Assembly: GCA_038214535.1 (NCBI GenBank)
Contig: JBBQRS010000010.1
Coordinates: 1-64,000 of the forward strand
Origin: JBBQRS01 sp038214535
GTDB taxonomy: Bacteria; Chloroflexota; Anaerolineae; CG2-30-64-16
Length of the DNA stretch: 64,000 bases
Reading direction: 5' to 3'
Below, one piece after another: positions 23,021 to 31,494 of this stretch. A program made the position numbers and the translations under genes. The stretch's first letter is position 1; each line of letters opens with the position of its first letter. The notes beneath the pieces were generated by a model. The model saw nothing but the letters and a program-made list of their open reading frames with translations, did not search any database and was not told the origin of the DNA.

Positions 23021-25618
23021 TCATGTCCCTTTGGCGCGCTGTTGCAGTTCATAAAGCTTGTTCAGCGCATCCAGCGGGCTGAGCGCGTTGACGTCCAGCC
23101 CCTTGAGGTCAACGATAATCGGGTCTTCCTGCGAAAACAACGAGAGTTGATAGACGGTCGGCGGCGCGTTCGAGCGACGCGGCCCTGCCGCGCCCGACGC
23201 TTCGAGGTCGTTCAAGATTTCCTGTGCCCTGGTGATGACGCTTTTGGGGAGACCGGCCAACTGTGCCACGTGAACGCCATACGAGCGATCTGCGGGGCCG
23301 GGGATGATTTTGTGCAGGAAGACGACCCGTTCCCCCTGCTCCGCCACGGCAACGTTGTAATTGGCGACGTGCGGCAACCGCTCCGCGAGATCAGTCAACT
23401 CGTGATAATGCGTCGCAAACAGCGTGCGCGCCCTGAGCTGTGGGTGATTATGGATGTATTCCACGATGGCCCATGCGATTGCCAGCCCATCATACGTACT
23501 GGTACCACGGCCAATCTCGTCCAGGATCAGGAGTGAGCGCTCCGTGGCGTTATGCAGGATGTTCGCGGTTTCGACCATTTCGACCATGAAGGTGGACTGG
23601 CCGCGCGCGATTTCATCCGACGCGCCGACCCGCGTGAAGATGCGGTCTACGATGCCGATCGAGGCCGAATCCGCGGGCACGAACGAGCCGATTTGCGCCA
23701 TCAATACGATCAGGGCGACCTGGCGGATGAAGGTGCTTTTGCCGCTCATGTTGGGGCCGGTGAGGATCATCACGGCGTCATCGCCCGAAAGGTGGACATC
23801 GTTCGGCGTGAAGCTCTCCCCTGTCAGCATCTGCTCGACCACCGGATGACGGCCTGATTTTATGTCAACCTGATCGCCGTTGTGGAGCGTCGGGCGCACG
23901 TAACGAGCGTTTTCGGCGACTTCGGCTAACCCTGCGACGACATCCAGATAGGCGATCTCTTGCGCCGTGTGCAGCGGCCGCGCCGACTGCGCGGAGATTC
24001 GGCGAAGCAGATCGTCGAAGAGCTGCCCTTCCAACTCGAGGACGCGTTCTTCGGCGTTAAGCACCAGGGATTCGTATTCCTTCAAGTCTGGTGTGATGTA
24101 GCGTTCAGCGTTGACCAGGGTCTGCTTGCGGATGTAACCATCAGGGACAAGCCCTGAGTTGGCTTTTGTGACCTCGATGTAATAACCGAAGACCTTGTTA
24201 TAGCCGACCTTGAGCGACTTGATGCCGGTGCGTTGGCGCTCCACGGCTTCCAGGCCGGCAATCCAGGCGCGCGCGTCGCGGCTTGCCAGGTGAATGCCGT
24301 CCAACTCGGCGGAGAAGCCGGGACGGATCACGCCGGTGGTGTTCAGGGTGGCCGGCGGCTCCTCGGCGATGGCCGTTGCAAGCAGCGCCGTGATATCATC
24401 GCAGGTATCCAGTGGTTCGGCGTCCGGCCACGCGTTCAGAATGAGCGCTTTAATCTCGGCGCTGCGTTCGAGCGCCTGCCGGATGCCGACCAGATCCCGT
24501 GGGAGTGCGATGCCTTGCATACAGCGATGCGTCCACCGTTCCAGGTCGCCGAAATTTCGCAGGGCCTGGCGCAGTTCGGTGCGGGCGGGCGCGGCTCCGT
24601 GCCAGACGGCCACCGCGTCGAGTCGCCGGTTCAGGGCCTCCAGATCGAGCAGCGGTTGGCTCAACCAGCGCCGCAGCAAGCGCCCCCCCATGGGAGTACG
24701 CGTGGCATCCAACACGCCGAGCAGCGAGCCTTGCGCGGAACGGCCGCGAATCGTTTCGGTCAGTTCGAGGCTGCGGCGTGTGGCGGGGTCGAGCATCATG
24801 AATTCGGCGGTGCTATACGTGCGCAGGCTATTCAGCCGGACCAGGCCATCGCGCTGCGTCTCCGCGACATATTGCAGCAACGCGCCGGCGGCCCGCACTG
24901 CCGCGGGATGCGCCTCCAAGCCGAACCCCTCCAGCGAACTGACCCCGAAGTGCGTCAGCAGCTCCTGTTGCGCCAACGATTCTTCGAAACGCCAGGAGGC
25001 ATAAGGCGTCACGTGGCAGTTCGCCAGCAGTTCCGTGAGTGCAGGGTCCTGGATCGGTGCGCGTGAGGCTTTGTCTTGTGTCCCCGCGACGAGGATTTCG
25101 GCCGGCGCGAGGCGCGCGATTTCATCCATGACCTTGCGGAGCGACTCGCCGCCGTCGCTGAACTCGGCGACGGCGAACTCGCCGGTTGTGATGTCGGCAT
25201 AGGCCAGCGCGGCGCGGTCCGGCTCGACGACCAAAGTCGCCAGATAGTTGTTTGCCTTTTCCGGCAGCAGCCCCGGCTCGACGAGCGTGCCCGGCGTGAC
25301 GACGCGGCGCACATCGCGGGGGACGATCTTCTCGCCCTTTGGCGGCTCGCTGCCCTGCTGTTCGGCAATGGCGACCTTATAGCCCGCGCCGATCAAGCGC
25401 GCGATATAACCGTCTACGGCATGATACGGCACGCCGGCCAGGGGTACCCGTTCGTCGTTGCCCACGGGGCGCGATGTCAGAACGACGTCGCAAACTTCCG
25501 AGACAATCCTCGCGTCGTCGTCGAAGGTCTCGTAGAAGTCGCCAAGACGAAAGAACAGGATGATATCGGGGTACTGTTGTTTCAGCGCCAGATACTGGCT
25601 GCGCATCGGGGTTGTCAT
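23021..25618 (-). CDS. mutS: DNA mismatch repair protein MutS
   Basis: The 865-residue protein has the mismatch-recognition motif GDFYETF near residue 27 (the Phe-x-Glu wedge of MutS1), connector and lever domains, and a C-terminal ATPase with Walker A GPNMSGKSTFIRQ, DEIGRGTSTYDG and the THYHEL motif. It recognises mispairs and starts repair; mutL is not in the window. The ATG overlaps the stop of the CHAT protease gene by four bases, an unusual coupling. Confidence 0.97.
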   Translation of the reverse strand: MTTPMRSQYLALKQQYPDIILFFRLGDFYETFDDDARIVSEVCDVVLTSRPVGNDERVPLAGVPYHAVDGYIARLIGAGYKVAIAEQQGSEPPKGEKIVPRDVRRVVTPGTLVEPGLLPEKANNYLATLVVEPDRAALAYADITTGEFAVAEFSDGGESLRKVMDEIARLAPAEILVAGTQDKASRAPIQDPALTELLANCHVTPYASWRFEESLAQQELLTHFGVSSLEGFGLEAHPAAVRAAGALLQYVAETQRDGLVRLNSLRTYSTAEFMMLDPATRRSLELTETIRGRSAQGSLLGVLDATRTPMGGRLLRRWLSQPLLDLEALNRRLDAVAVWHGAAPARTELRQALRNFGDLERWTHRCMQGIALPRDLVGIRQALERSAEIKALILNAWPDAEPLDTCDDITALLATAIAEEPPATLNTTGVIRPGFSAELDGIHLASRDARAWIAGLEAVERQRTGIKSLKVGYNKVFGYYIEVTKANSGLVPDGYIRKQTLVNAERYITPDLKEYESLVLNAEERVLELEGQLFDDLLRRISAQSARPLHTAQEIAYLDVVAGLAEVAENARYVRPTLHNGDQVDIKSGRHPVVEQMLTGESFTPNDVHLSGDDAVMILTGPNMSGKSTFIRQVALIVLMAQIGSFVPADSASIGIVDRIFTRVGASDEIARGQSTFMVEMVETANILHNATERSLLILDEIGRGTSTYDGLAIAWAIVEYIHNHPQLRARTLFATHYHELTDLAERLPHVANYNVAVAEQGERVVFLHKIIPGPADRSYGVHVAQLAGLPKSVITRAQEILNDLEASGAAGPRRSNAPPTVYQLSLFSQEDPIIVDLKGLDVNALSPLDALNKLYELQQRAKGT

Positions 25619-27669
25619 GAGAGGCTTGATACACGAAGGTCTGACTCAGTGGCGTCGCCTAACACGGCCAGTCCGTAAGGATCGCCATACAGTACGTAAG
25701 CCAACCAGGTCGGGTTCGCCGGGTCGAGTTGTTTGATCACCAGACGGGCCTGGTGGAGGGCCTCGCCCAGCGGCAGCGCCTGCCCCAGCAAACCGTCATA
25801 AAACTCGCGGCTGAAGCGCGCCGCGAGTTGATCGTTGACTTCCCACAGCGAACCGATAAAGGCGCTGGCCCCACTGGCAATGAATTGCAACGCCCATCCA
25901 TCCAGCCCGGTCAGCCCCGCGCCGGCGCGGCTCGAATGGCACGCGTTGATGAACACGATGGGTTTGGACTGTTCCAGCCCGGCGCGCCGTTTGCCCACGA
26001 TCTGGCTGGGCCGGAGGTAATCGCCGGAAAGTTTGAGCCTGGATTCGCCGGGGTTATCGGTGTTGAAGTTGCCGTGACAGGCGAAGTGAAATAGCTCTGT
26101 TTGGCCGTCCAGGATGCGCGACTCGACCTGGTTAAACGATTCCAGCGGCCCTTGCAGGTCGGCGCGGCGCAGGCGATTGAGATCCGCGAAGTAGTCGCTT
26201 TCATCTTGTGCCGCTTGAAGATTGTCGGTGGGAGCGATCCAGACGCCGTGCCGAATCGCGACGAAATCGGGCGCGCCCCGCCCGGCGATCCAACGCGAGA
26301 GGCGGTACATCTCGCAAAGAGGCGGGTCATCATAGAGGACCGCGCCTTCCGCGTCAGTCGCGAAGGGGCGGATGATTTCCCAGGGGATCCAGGGTTCGTC
26401 GGTCGTGATCAACAGGCTTTTGCCGCCGTAAGTGTCCCTGAACCGGCGATATTGCTCTTTGAGCTCGGGCGAGAAAAGCCGGTCGTAGAGGTTGTAGCCG
26501 ATGTCCGAGAGCTCTTTCATCGCGCGTGCTGTCTCTTCTGCGGTTTGGGCCTCGGCCTGCCGGCGCGCCATGCTGCTGAGACGATCCAACATCGGCGACA
26601 GGACGGTCAACGGGTCGGCGCCGAACTGTACCTGCCCGACTGGTTGGTGGTTGTAAGCGGCGCTGCCCGGCGAATGCAGCGTGTATGAGAGCGTCTTGCC
26701 ATCCGCCAGGAGCATCACGCGTAACTCCAGATCGGGCGGCGCGGCGGCGGCGCGGATGGCCGATTCAACCGGAACGGCTTCCAACGCGACCTGTTGTGGG
26801 TCGCCCATCTGGTGATAGTCGGTGACGACACGCACTTTGAAGCTCAGGCTGCGTATGTTGCGTTCGTTCTGATAGAGGTCAATGGTGATTCGTTTGCTGC
26901 CGGCCGTGCGTGGCGTGAGGAAGAAAACCACCGGCTCGCTGTCCCGTTCGACGGCGACCTGTACGCGGCGCGCATTATCCAGTTCCGGGATCGCCTCGCC
27001 TCCGATGCTGTCCTCGATGGAAAAATCTTCGGCGGCAAGCACCAGCGTCAAATCGCCCGGCGTGACGCGAATTCCGTCCGGTTCGGAGGTGGTGAGGCGA
27101 TCTTCGGCGCGCTCGCGCGCCAGATGCACGATGAGCGGGACGCGTCGTTGGGTGACGACCAGCGCGGAAGGAAAGTAGACGTTGGCGTATCGGGAAACGC
27201 GCGTCGTTGCTTCAATCGAGGCGGGAGAGTCTATTGTTGGAAGCTGATCGGCGCCCGCAAAGCTCCCATATACGATGTCCCCTTCAAAATACACGCTCCC
27301 CGCGGTCCGGTAGACCCGGAAGTCCACCAGCGCAATCAGGTCATCGAGGAGCGTCTGGCGGTCTTCTGATGTAAGCCGCAACGTGAACTCGTCGGGCGAG
27401 CCGCAGACCGCGTCAAGCGCCGCCCCTGCGCCCGGCGGCAGATGCTCCTGGATCGCCCACAGCCCTTCGAGAATGTTCAGTATGGGGCGAATCTCATCGG
27501 AGGTCGGGGGGCTGATGATGCCCGGCCCGCATTGCCGGATCAATGCCTCGATCTTGCGCCGCGCTTCGTCGTCCAGGGTGGCCCACTGACGATTCAGGAC
27601 GCTGAGAACGGCGTGAAGTGTCGCGGCCGCCTGGCTGCGTGCGAAGCTCATGTTGCCACTCGTTACCAT
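25615..27669 (-). CDS. CHAT-domain caspase-like cysteine protease
   Basis: The 684-residue protein has a helical N-terminus (about 8-90), a beta-rich middle (about 120-340), a helical linker (about 355-410) and a CHAT domain from about 415 to the end. The catalytic pair is visible: His532 in HFACHGN and Cys577 in INACHSSRAG. WLAYVLYGDP near the C-terminus is also typical. CHAT proteases are clan CD enzymes related to caspases; known examples act in phage defence (TPR-CHAT of type III-E CRISPR) and self-killing. There is no signal peptide, so it is cytoplasmic. The ATG at 27669 follows the C11 gene by three bases; ATG 27651 is an alternative start. Confidence 0.85.
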   Translation of the reverse strand: MVTSGNMSFARSQAAATLHAVLSVLNRQWATLDDEARRKIEALIRQCGPGIISPPTSDEIRPILNILEGLWAIQEHLPPGAGAALDAVCGSPDEFTLRLTSEDRQTLLDDLIALVDFRVYRTAGSVYFEGDIVYGSFAGADQLPTIDSPASIEATTRVSRYANVYFPSALVVTQRRVPLIVHLARERAEDRLTTSEPDGIRVTPGDLTLVLAAEDFSIEDSIGGEAIPELDNARRVQVAVERDSEPVVFFLTPRTAGSKRITIDLYQNERNIRSLSFKVRVVTDYHQMGDPQQVALEAVPVESAIRAAAAPPDLELRVMLLADGKTLSYTLHSPGSAAYNHQPVGQVQFGADPLTVLSPMLDRLSSMARRQAEAQTAEETARAMKELSDIGYNLYDRLFSPELKEQYRRFRDTYGGKSLLITTDEPWIPWEIIRPFATDAEGAVLYDDPPLCEMYRLSRWIAGRGAPDFVAIRHGVWIAPTDNLQAAQDESDYFADLNRLRRADLQGPLESFNQVESRILDGQTELFHFACHGNFNTDNPGESRLKLSGDYLRPSQIVGKRRAGLEQSKPIVFINACHSSRAGAGLTGLDGWALQFIASGASAFIGSLWEVNDQLAARFSREFYDGLLGQALPLGEALHQARLVIKQLDPANPTWLAYVLYGDPYGLAVLGDATESDLRVSSLS

Positions 27670-27672
27670 TCG

Positions 27673-28953
27673 TTACCACTCATCGTACAGCCATTGCAGT
27701 AGTCTGTCCCAGCCGGTCGTTTGAGGGAAGATCAACTCCTGATAGATCGTGAAGGCGCGTTCGGGCGGGTTGACGTTCAGGGATGGCGGCAGGTAGACGG
27801 AAAGTCCCGTGGCGCGCTCGTATCGCGGCGTATAGCCCGTCCGCAAGATAACGGCGTCTCTGCCGCGATCCTGAAGATGCGCGTAGAGTTTCGCTGCGGC
27901 GGCGTGCACCGCGGGGAAGGAGGTGAACTTCGTCCCTTCAGACACCAGCCGGGCGAAGTCGCCGAGGTCCCGATAGTTATGATCCTGAAACGCCAGAGCC
28001 TTCGTGACGGCCTTGCGGATGATCGTCTTTAACTCCGGGTCATCGGCGGCGAGGATGGCGTCTACCCACGCCTTGACGAGGGCCGCGGTCGTGGCCGTGC
28101 GCGCGAGGTTGATGGCCGATTGCGTGACTGTTTGCTCTGCCCGCGTGACGCCGCCGTAATTGGTCGCAAAGTGATGCACGACCGCCTCCGCGACATCGGG
28201 AGGCGCCAATTCGGGTTCGTCATCAATCGCGCCCAGGATGGCATCATAAGGCCAACCCGCCATCGGTTCGACTTCCTGCGACCCCACGAAGTAATCGGCG
28301 TAAGGGGCCAATTCGCGCGCGCCCTCGATCATTGCCATCAGACAGGCGTCCATGCCGATGAGATTCAACCGGCGGCCCGTCCTGGCTTGCGCCTCAGAGA
28401 GAGCCATGTGCAGGTCTTTGGTATCCAGGAAATCCATGCTGCTGTCATCATAGGCGATGGGTCGGGTGGTTCCATCCTCCGTAACGCGCCGCGGCGTCCT
28501 GCGGAAGATCGGGCTGTGAGATCGGCCCGTATCGCCGGCCCCGCGCACGACGGCGTAGTGATCCACATCGAGCCAGCCGGAGCCGTGATTCCAGATGACG
28601 AGGGCGACACGGTCAGAAGGATATTTTTCCATGCTGGAGATCATGAAGTCTCGCAGTACCGCCGGGTCGCCGGAATTCACGTCCGGGACCTGCTCGATAA
28701 TGCTATCGCTAAAACCTTGCCCACGCTGGACTTCGATCACGTAGGAGCCGTCGAGGCTGTCGAACAAGCAGACGACGGCCATCCGCTCCGATGTGCCGAT
28801 GGCGCCCATCTCTGCCAAATCGTGATACCCGGCGGTGGTCATTTCGGCCATCAGTTTCAAACGTCCGGCGGCCGTCTCGAAGACCCTGCCATTGTCTCCT
28901 GCCATGTAGACCATGAAAGTCCAGGGGCGGCGATTTACATGTGTGAGAGTCAC
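27673..28953 (-). CDS. Clostripain-family cysteine peptidase (C11)
   Basis: The 426-residue clan CD protease begins RRPWTFMVYMAGDNG, a family start. The catalytic dyad is His123 (IWNHGSGW) and Cys204 (GMDACLMAM). C11 enzymes cut after Arg or Lys and often need self-cleavage. No signal peptide is seen, so it is probably cytoplasmic, unlike secreted clostripain. The GTG start is chosen because AAGGAGG lies seven bases upstream; a frame to 29046 would add 31 residues without family likeness. It leads the operon with the CHAT protease, mutS, DUF364 and the methyltransferase. Confidence 0.85.
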   Translation of the reverse strand: MTLTHVNRRPWTFMVYMAGDNGRVFETAAGRLKLMAEMTTAGYHDLAEMGAIGTSERMAVVCLFDSLDGSYVIEVQRGQGFSDSIIEQVPDVNSGDPAVLRDFMISSMEKYPSDRVALVIWNHGSGWLDVDHYAVVRGAGDTGRSHSPIFRRTPRRVTEDGTTRPIAYDDSSMDFLDTKDLHMALSEAQARTGRRLNLIGMDACLMAMIEGARELAPYADYFVGSQEVEPMAGWPYDAILGAIDDEPELAPPDVAEAVVHHFATNYGGVTRAEQTVTQSAINLARTATTAALVKAWVDAILAADDPELKTIIRKAVTKALAFQDHNYRDLGDFARLVSEGTKFTSFPAVHAAAAKLYAHLQDRGRDAVILRTGYTPRYERATGLSVYLPPSLNVNPPERAFTIYQELIFPQTTGWDRLLQWLYDEW

Positions 28954-29045
28954 TGGCCCCTCCTTGATGGATGAACGGAACTTCGGCCCGGTGTGGTTCG
29001 TCATTTGTGGGAATACGCCACTGAAGGCGCGGCGCAAGTAGGACA

Positions 29046-29075
29046 ATTATATCGCATTGCGCGCGCACGGGTCAA
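29046..29075 (-). promoter_or_regulatory. Promoter of the C11-CHAT-mutS operon
   Basis: On the minus strand TTGACC (29070-29075) and TATAAT (29046-29051) are 18 bases apart. The leader to the GTG start is about 85 bases. Confidence 0.65.
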
Positions 29076-29118
29076 TCCAACGGGCCGCGTGTTCGTGCCT
29101 CGCCGCATGTTATCTCTT

Positions 29119-29146
29119 TTGCGGGTGTTCTTAAGCCTGCTATACT
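29119..29146 (+). promoter_or_regulatory. Promoter of yigZ operon
   Basis: TTGCGG (29119-29124) and TATACT (29141-29146) are 16 bases apart, 30 bases upstream of the TTG start. Confidence 0.55.
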
Positions 29147-29176
29147 AAGTGGCATCATGGTGAGGATTATCTGACG

Positions 29177-29782
29177 TTGAGCCGTTATCCCGTGCCCGCC
29201 GCCCGGCATCGCGTCGAGCAGGTCATCCAGCGTTCGCGCTTCATCGCGACGGCGGCGCCGGTAGCGGACGTTGCCGCCGCGCGCGCCTTCATTGACGAAA
29301 TGCGAACCGAGTTTGCCGATGCATCGCACAATTGCTTCGCTTTTCTGGCCGGGGCGCCCGGTTCGACGGCGCAGATGGGGATGACCGATGACGGGGAACC
29401 GAGCGGAACCGCGGGTCGCCCCATGTTGGCGGTCCTCATGGGCAGTGGGGTTGGCGACATCGCCGTGGTGGTGACGCGTTATTGGGGTGGGATCAAGTTG
29501 GGGACGGGCGGCCTCGTCCGGGCCTATGGCGGCGGCGTCAAGCAGGTTTTAGAAACTTTACCGGTCACCGAGAAGATTGCCTGGGAGACGGTCCGCGCAC
29601 GCGGGCCTTATCGCTGGGTGACGCCGGTGGCGCGTCTGCTGCCCGACTATGAAGCCACGATCTCGGACCAAACTTACGATGACCTCGTGAACTGGGTGAT
29701 CGCCGTCCCGGAGGAGCGCAGGCGCGACCTGGAGGCGACGTTGGTAGACATGACGCATGGAGAGATGGAGATCGCCAAATGA
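29177..29782 (+). CDS. yigZ: YigZ/IMPACT family protein
   Basis: The 201-residue protein has the conserved SRFIA near the N-terminus, DDGEPSGTAGRPML, and RYWGGIKLGTGGLVRAYGGGV, all diagnostic of this family, followed by a short ferredoxin-like C-terminal domain. The biochemical role is unsettled; eukaryotic IMPACT regulates a translation kinase. The TTG start follows GGTGAGGA. The stop overlaps the next ATG by four bases. Confidence 0.9.
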   Translation: MSRYPVPAARHRVEQVIQRSRFIATAAPVADVAAARAFIDEMRTEFADASHNCFAFLAGAPGSTAQMGMTDDGEPSGTAGRPMLAVLMGSGVGDIAVVVTRYWGGIKLGTGGLVRAYGGGVKQVLETLPVTEKIAWETVRARGPYRWVTPVARLLPDYEATISDQTYDDLVNWVIAVPEERRRDLEATLVDMTHGEMEIAK

Positions 29783-31494
29783 GAAAATCAGCCCGGCGTC
29801 TGGCGGCGCTGTGTGTTCTGACCTTGAGCCTGCTGGCAGGTTGCAACGGCGCGCCTACCCCCACGGAGGATGCAGGCGCCTCTGCCTCATCCACTGAGGC
29901 GACACGCAAACCAGCCCTTGCGATCAATCTGGTCGGCGCGGCGCGCTCAGATGAACCCGCGACGTTGAAAATCATCCGGGATGCGGACGCGCCGGAGACG
30001 CCCGAGGGCGCGGTGCAGACATTTCTGGGGGATGCGAAGATCGAATACGTGACCATCGAGGCGGACGCCGACCTGCGGCTTGGAAGCGAGGGCGCGACGC
30101 CGGTTTACGAACAGATCGTCACGCCCGCAGATCGCTTCTCCTCAGTGCTTTCGGGGATCAGTCTCGATGAGTTAAAGGGCGTCTGGGCCGGGAAGACAGA
30201 AACACCGAACTTTGAGATGATTTACCCCGATCAGTCGCTCATGCCGGGGCTGGAGCAGCTTCTTGGCCCCGCTTCAGCCAACGTCACGCCGAAACCGCTG
30301 ACCGAACTCACCATGACGATCTGGAATGACCCGATGGGTCTGGTGCTGTTGCCCTTTCAGGAGTTGACGCCCAGACTGCTGGCGCTGCGGCTCGACGGCA
30401 TGTCCGTCGTGGATAACCGGTTGGTGCAAAGCGAATGGCCCCTGGCCGTGCGCAGTTATCTCACGCCGCTGACGCCAAATGGCGAGAAGGCGCTGGCTGC
30501 TGTTGGAGAGCGTGCGCCCCTTTCGAATCGCGACCCCGATAAACTCACGGTGTTGGTGATGACGGGCGTGACGGCGATGGCGCGCGGGACGGCGGCCGCC
30601 ATCGAGCGCTCCGGAGATAACGCCTTCCCCGCCCGCATCATCGGCCCGGAACTGGCCGCCGCCGACATTACCATCGTCAGCAACGAAATCTCGTTCGAGA
30701 AGGACTGTGTCGTCAACAACACCCTGAATAACCTCTTGCTGTGTTCTAAGCCTGAATATTACGCGGCGCTGGAGTTCTCCGGGGTGGATGCGGTGGGCCT
30801 TTCGGGGAACCATCAGAACGACTTCGGCTATGCGAATATGCTCGAGTCGCTCGAATTCTATAAAGAGAAGGGCATACCGACCTATGCGGGCGGCGCGAAC
30901 GATAAGGAGGCGCTTGCGCCGATCTTTATCGAGGATCATGGGAACAAATTGGCGTTCCTGGGGGCGAACCAGTATGGCCCTGCCTCATATACGAGCGGCA
31001 CGGGCGAGGTCGTCAGCGCATGGGCCGGGCCGGACAACCCCGGTTCTGCCCCATTCAACCTCGAGCAGATGAGCGCGGCCATCCGAGAGTTGCGGTCTCA
31101 GGCGGACCTGGTGCTGGCCGAGGTGCAGCATACCGAGTTCGATGCCGCCGGGGCTTACACGATTGCGCCCATCCCCCAACAGGAATCCGATTTCGAGGCT
31201 TTGAAGGCCGCCGGGGCCGACATCGTCACCGGGGTGCAGGCGCACGCGCCGCAGGCGGTGGAATTGCGCGGCGACGGCATCATCCTGTACGGGTTGGGCA
31301 ACCTCTACTTCGATCAGACGTGGAGCTGGCGGACGCGCACGGGTCTGATCCCGCGTCATGCGATCTATGATGGGCGGCTGATCAACACCGAATTCCTTGT
31401 CACCGTGATCGAACCGGATATGCAATTGCGCTGGGCCACCCCGGAAGAGCGCATCGGCGTCCTCAAGACGATCTTCGAATCGAGCCGCTGGTGA
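29779..31494 (+). CDS. CapA-family lipoprotein (poly-glutamate capsule synthesis-like phosphoesterase domain)
   Basis: The 571-residue precursor has a lipobox LLAGC (Cys22) and a Thr/Ser/Pro-rich tether. Residues about 255-540 form the CapA metallophosphatase-like domain: VLVMTGVTAMAR, ITIVSNEISF, DAVGLSGNHQNDFG and VTGVQAHAPQAVE followed by YGLGNLYFD. The region before it (about 45-245) is not recognised. It sits on the outer face of the membrane. True CapA works in poly-gamma-glutamate export, but no capB/capC genes are nearby, so a capsule role is unproven. Confidence 0.8.
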   Translation: MRKSARRLAALCVLTLSLLAGCNGAPTPTEDAGASASSTEATRKPALAINLVGAARSDEPATLKIIRDADAPETPEGAVQTFLGDAKIEYVTIEADADLRLGSEGATPVYEQIVTPADRFSSVLSGISLDELKGVWAGKTETPNFEMIYPDQSLMPGLEQLLGPASANVTPKPLTELTMTIWNDPMGLVLLPFQELTPRLLALRLDGMSVVDNRLVQSEWPLAVRSYLTPLTPNGEKALAAVGERAPLSNRDPDKLTVLVMTGVTAMARGTAAAIERSGDNAFPARIIGPELAAADITIVSNEISFEKDCVVNNTLNNLLLCSKPEYYAALEFSGVDAVGLSGNHQNDFGYANMLESLEFYKEKGIPTYAGGANDKEALAPIFIEDHGNKLAFLGANQYGPASYTSGTGEVVSAWAGPDNPGSAPFNLEQMSAAIRELRSQADLVLAEVQHTEFDAAGAYTIAPIPQQESDFEALKAAGADIVTGVQAHAPQAVELRGDGIILYGLGNLYFDQTWSWRTRTGLIPRHAIYDGRLINTEFLVTVIEPDMQLRWATPEERIGVLKTIFESSRW

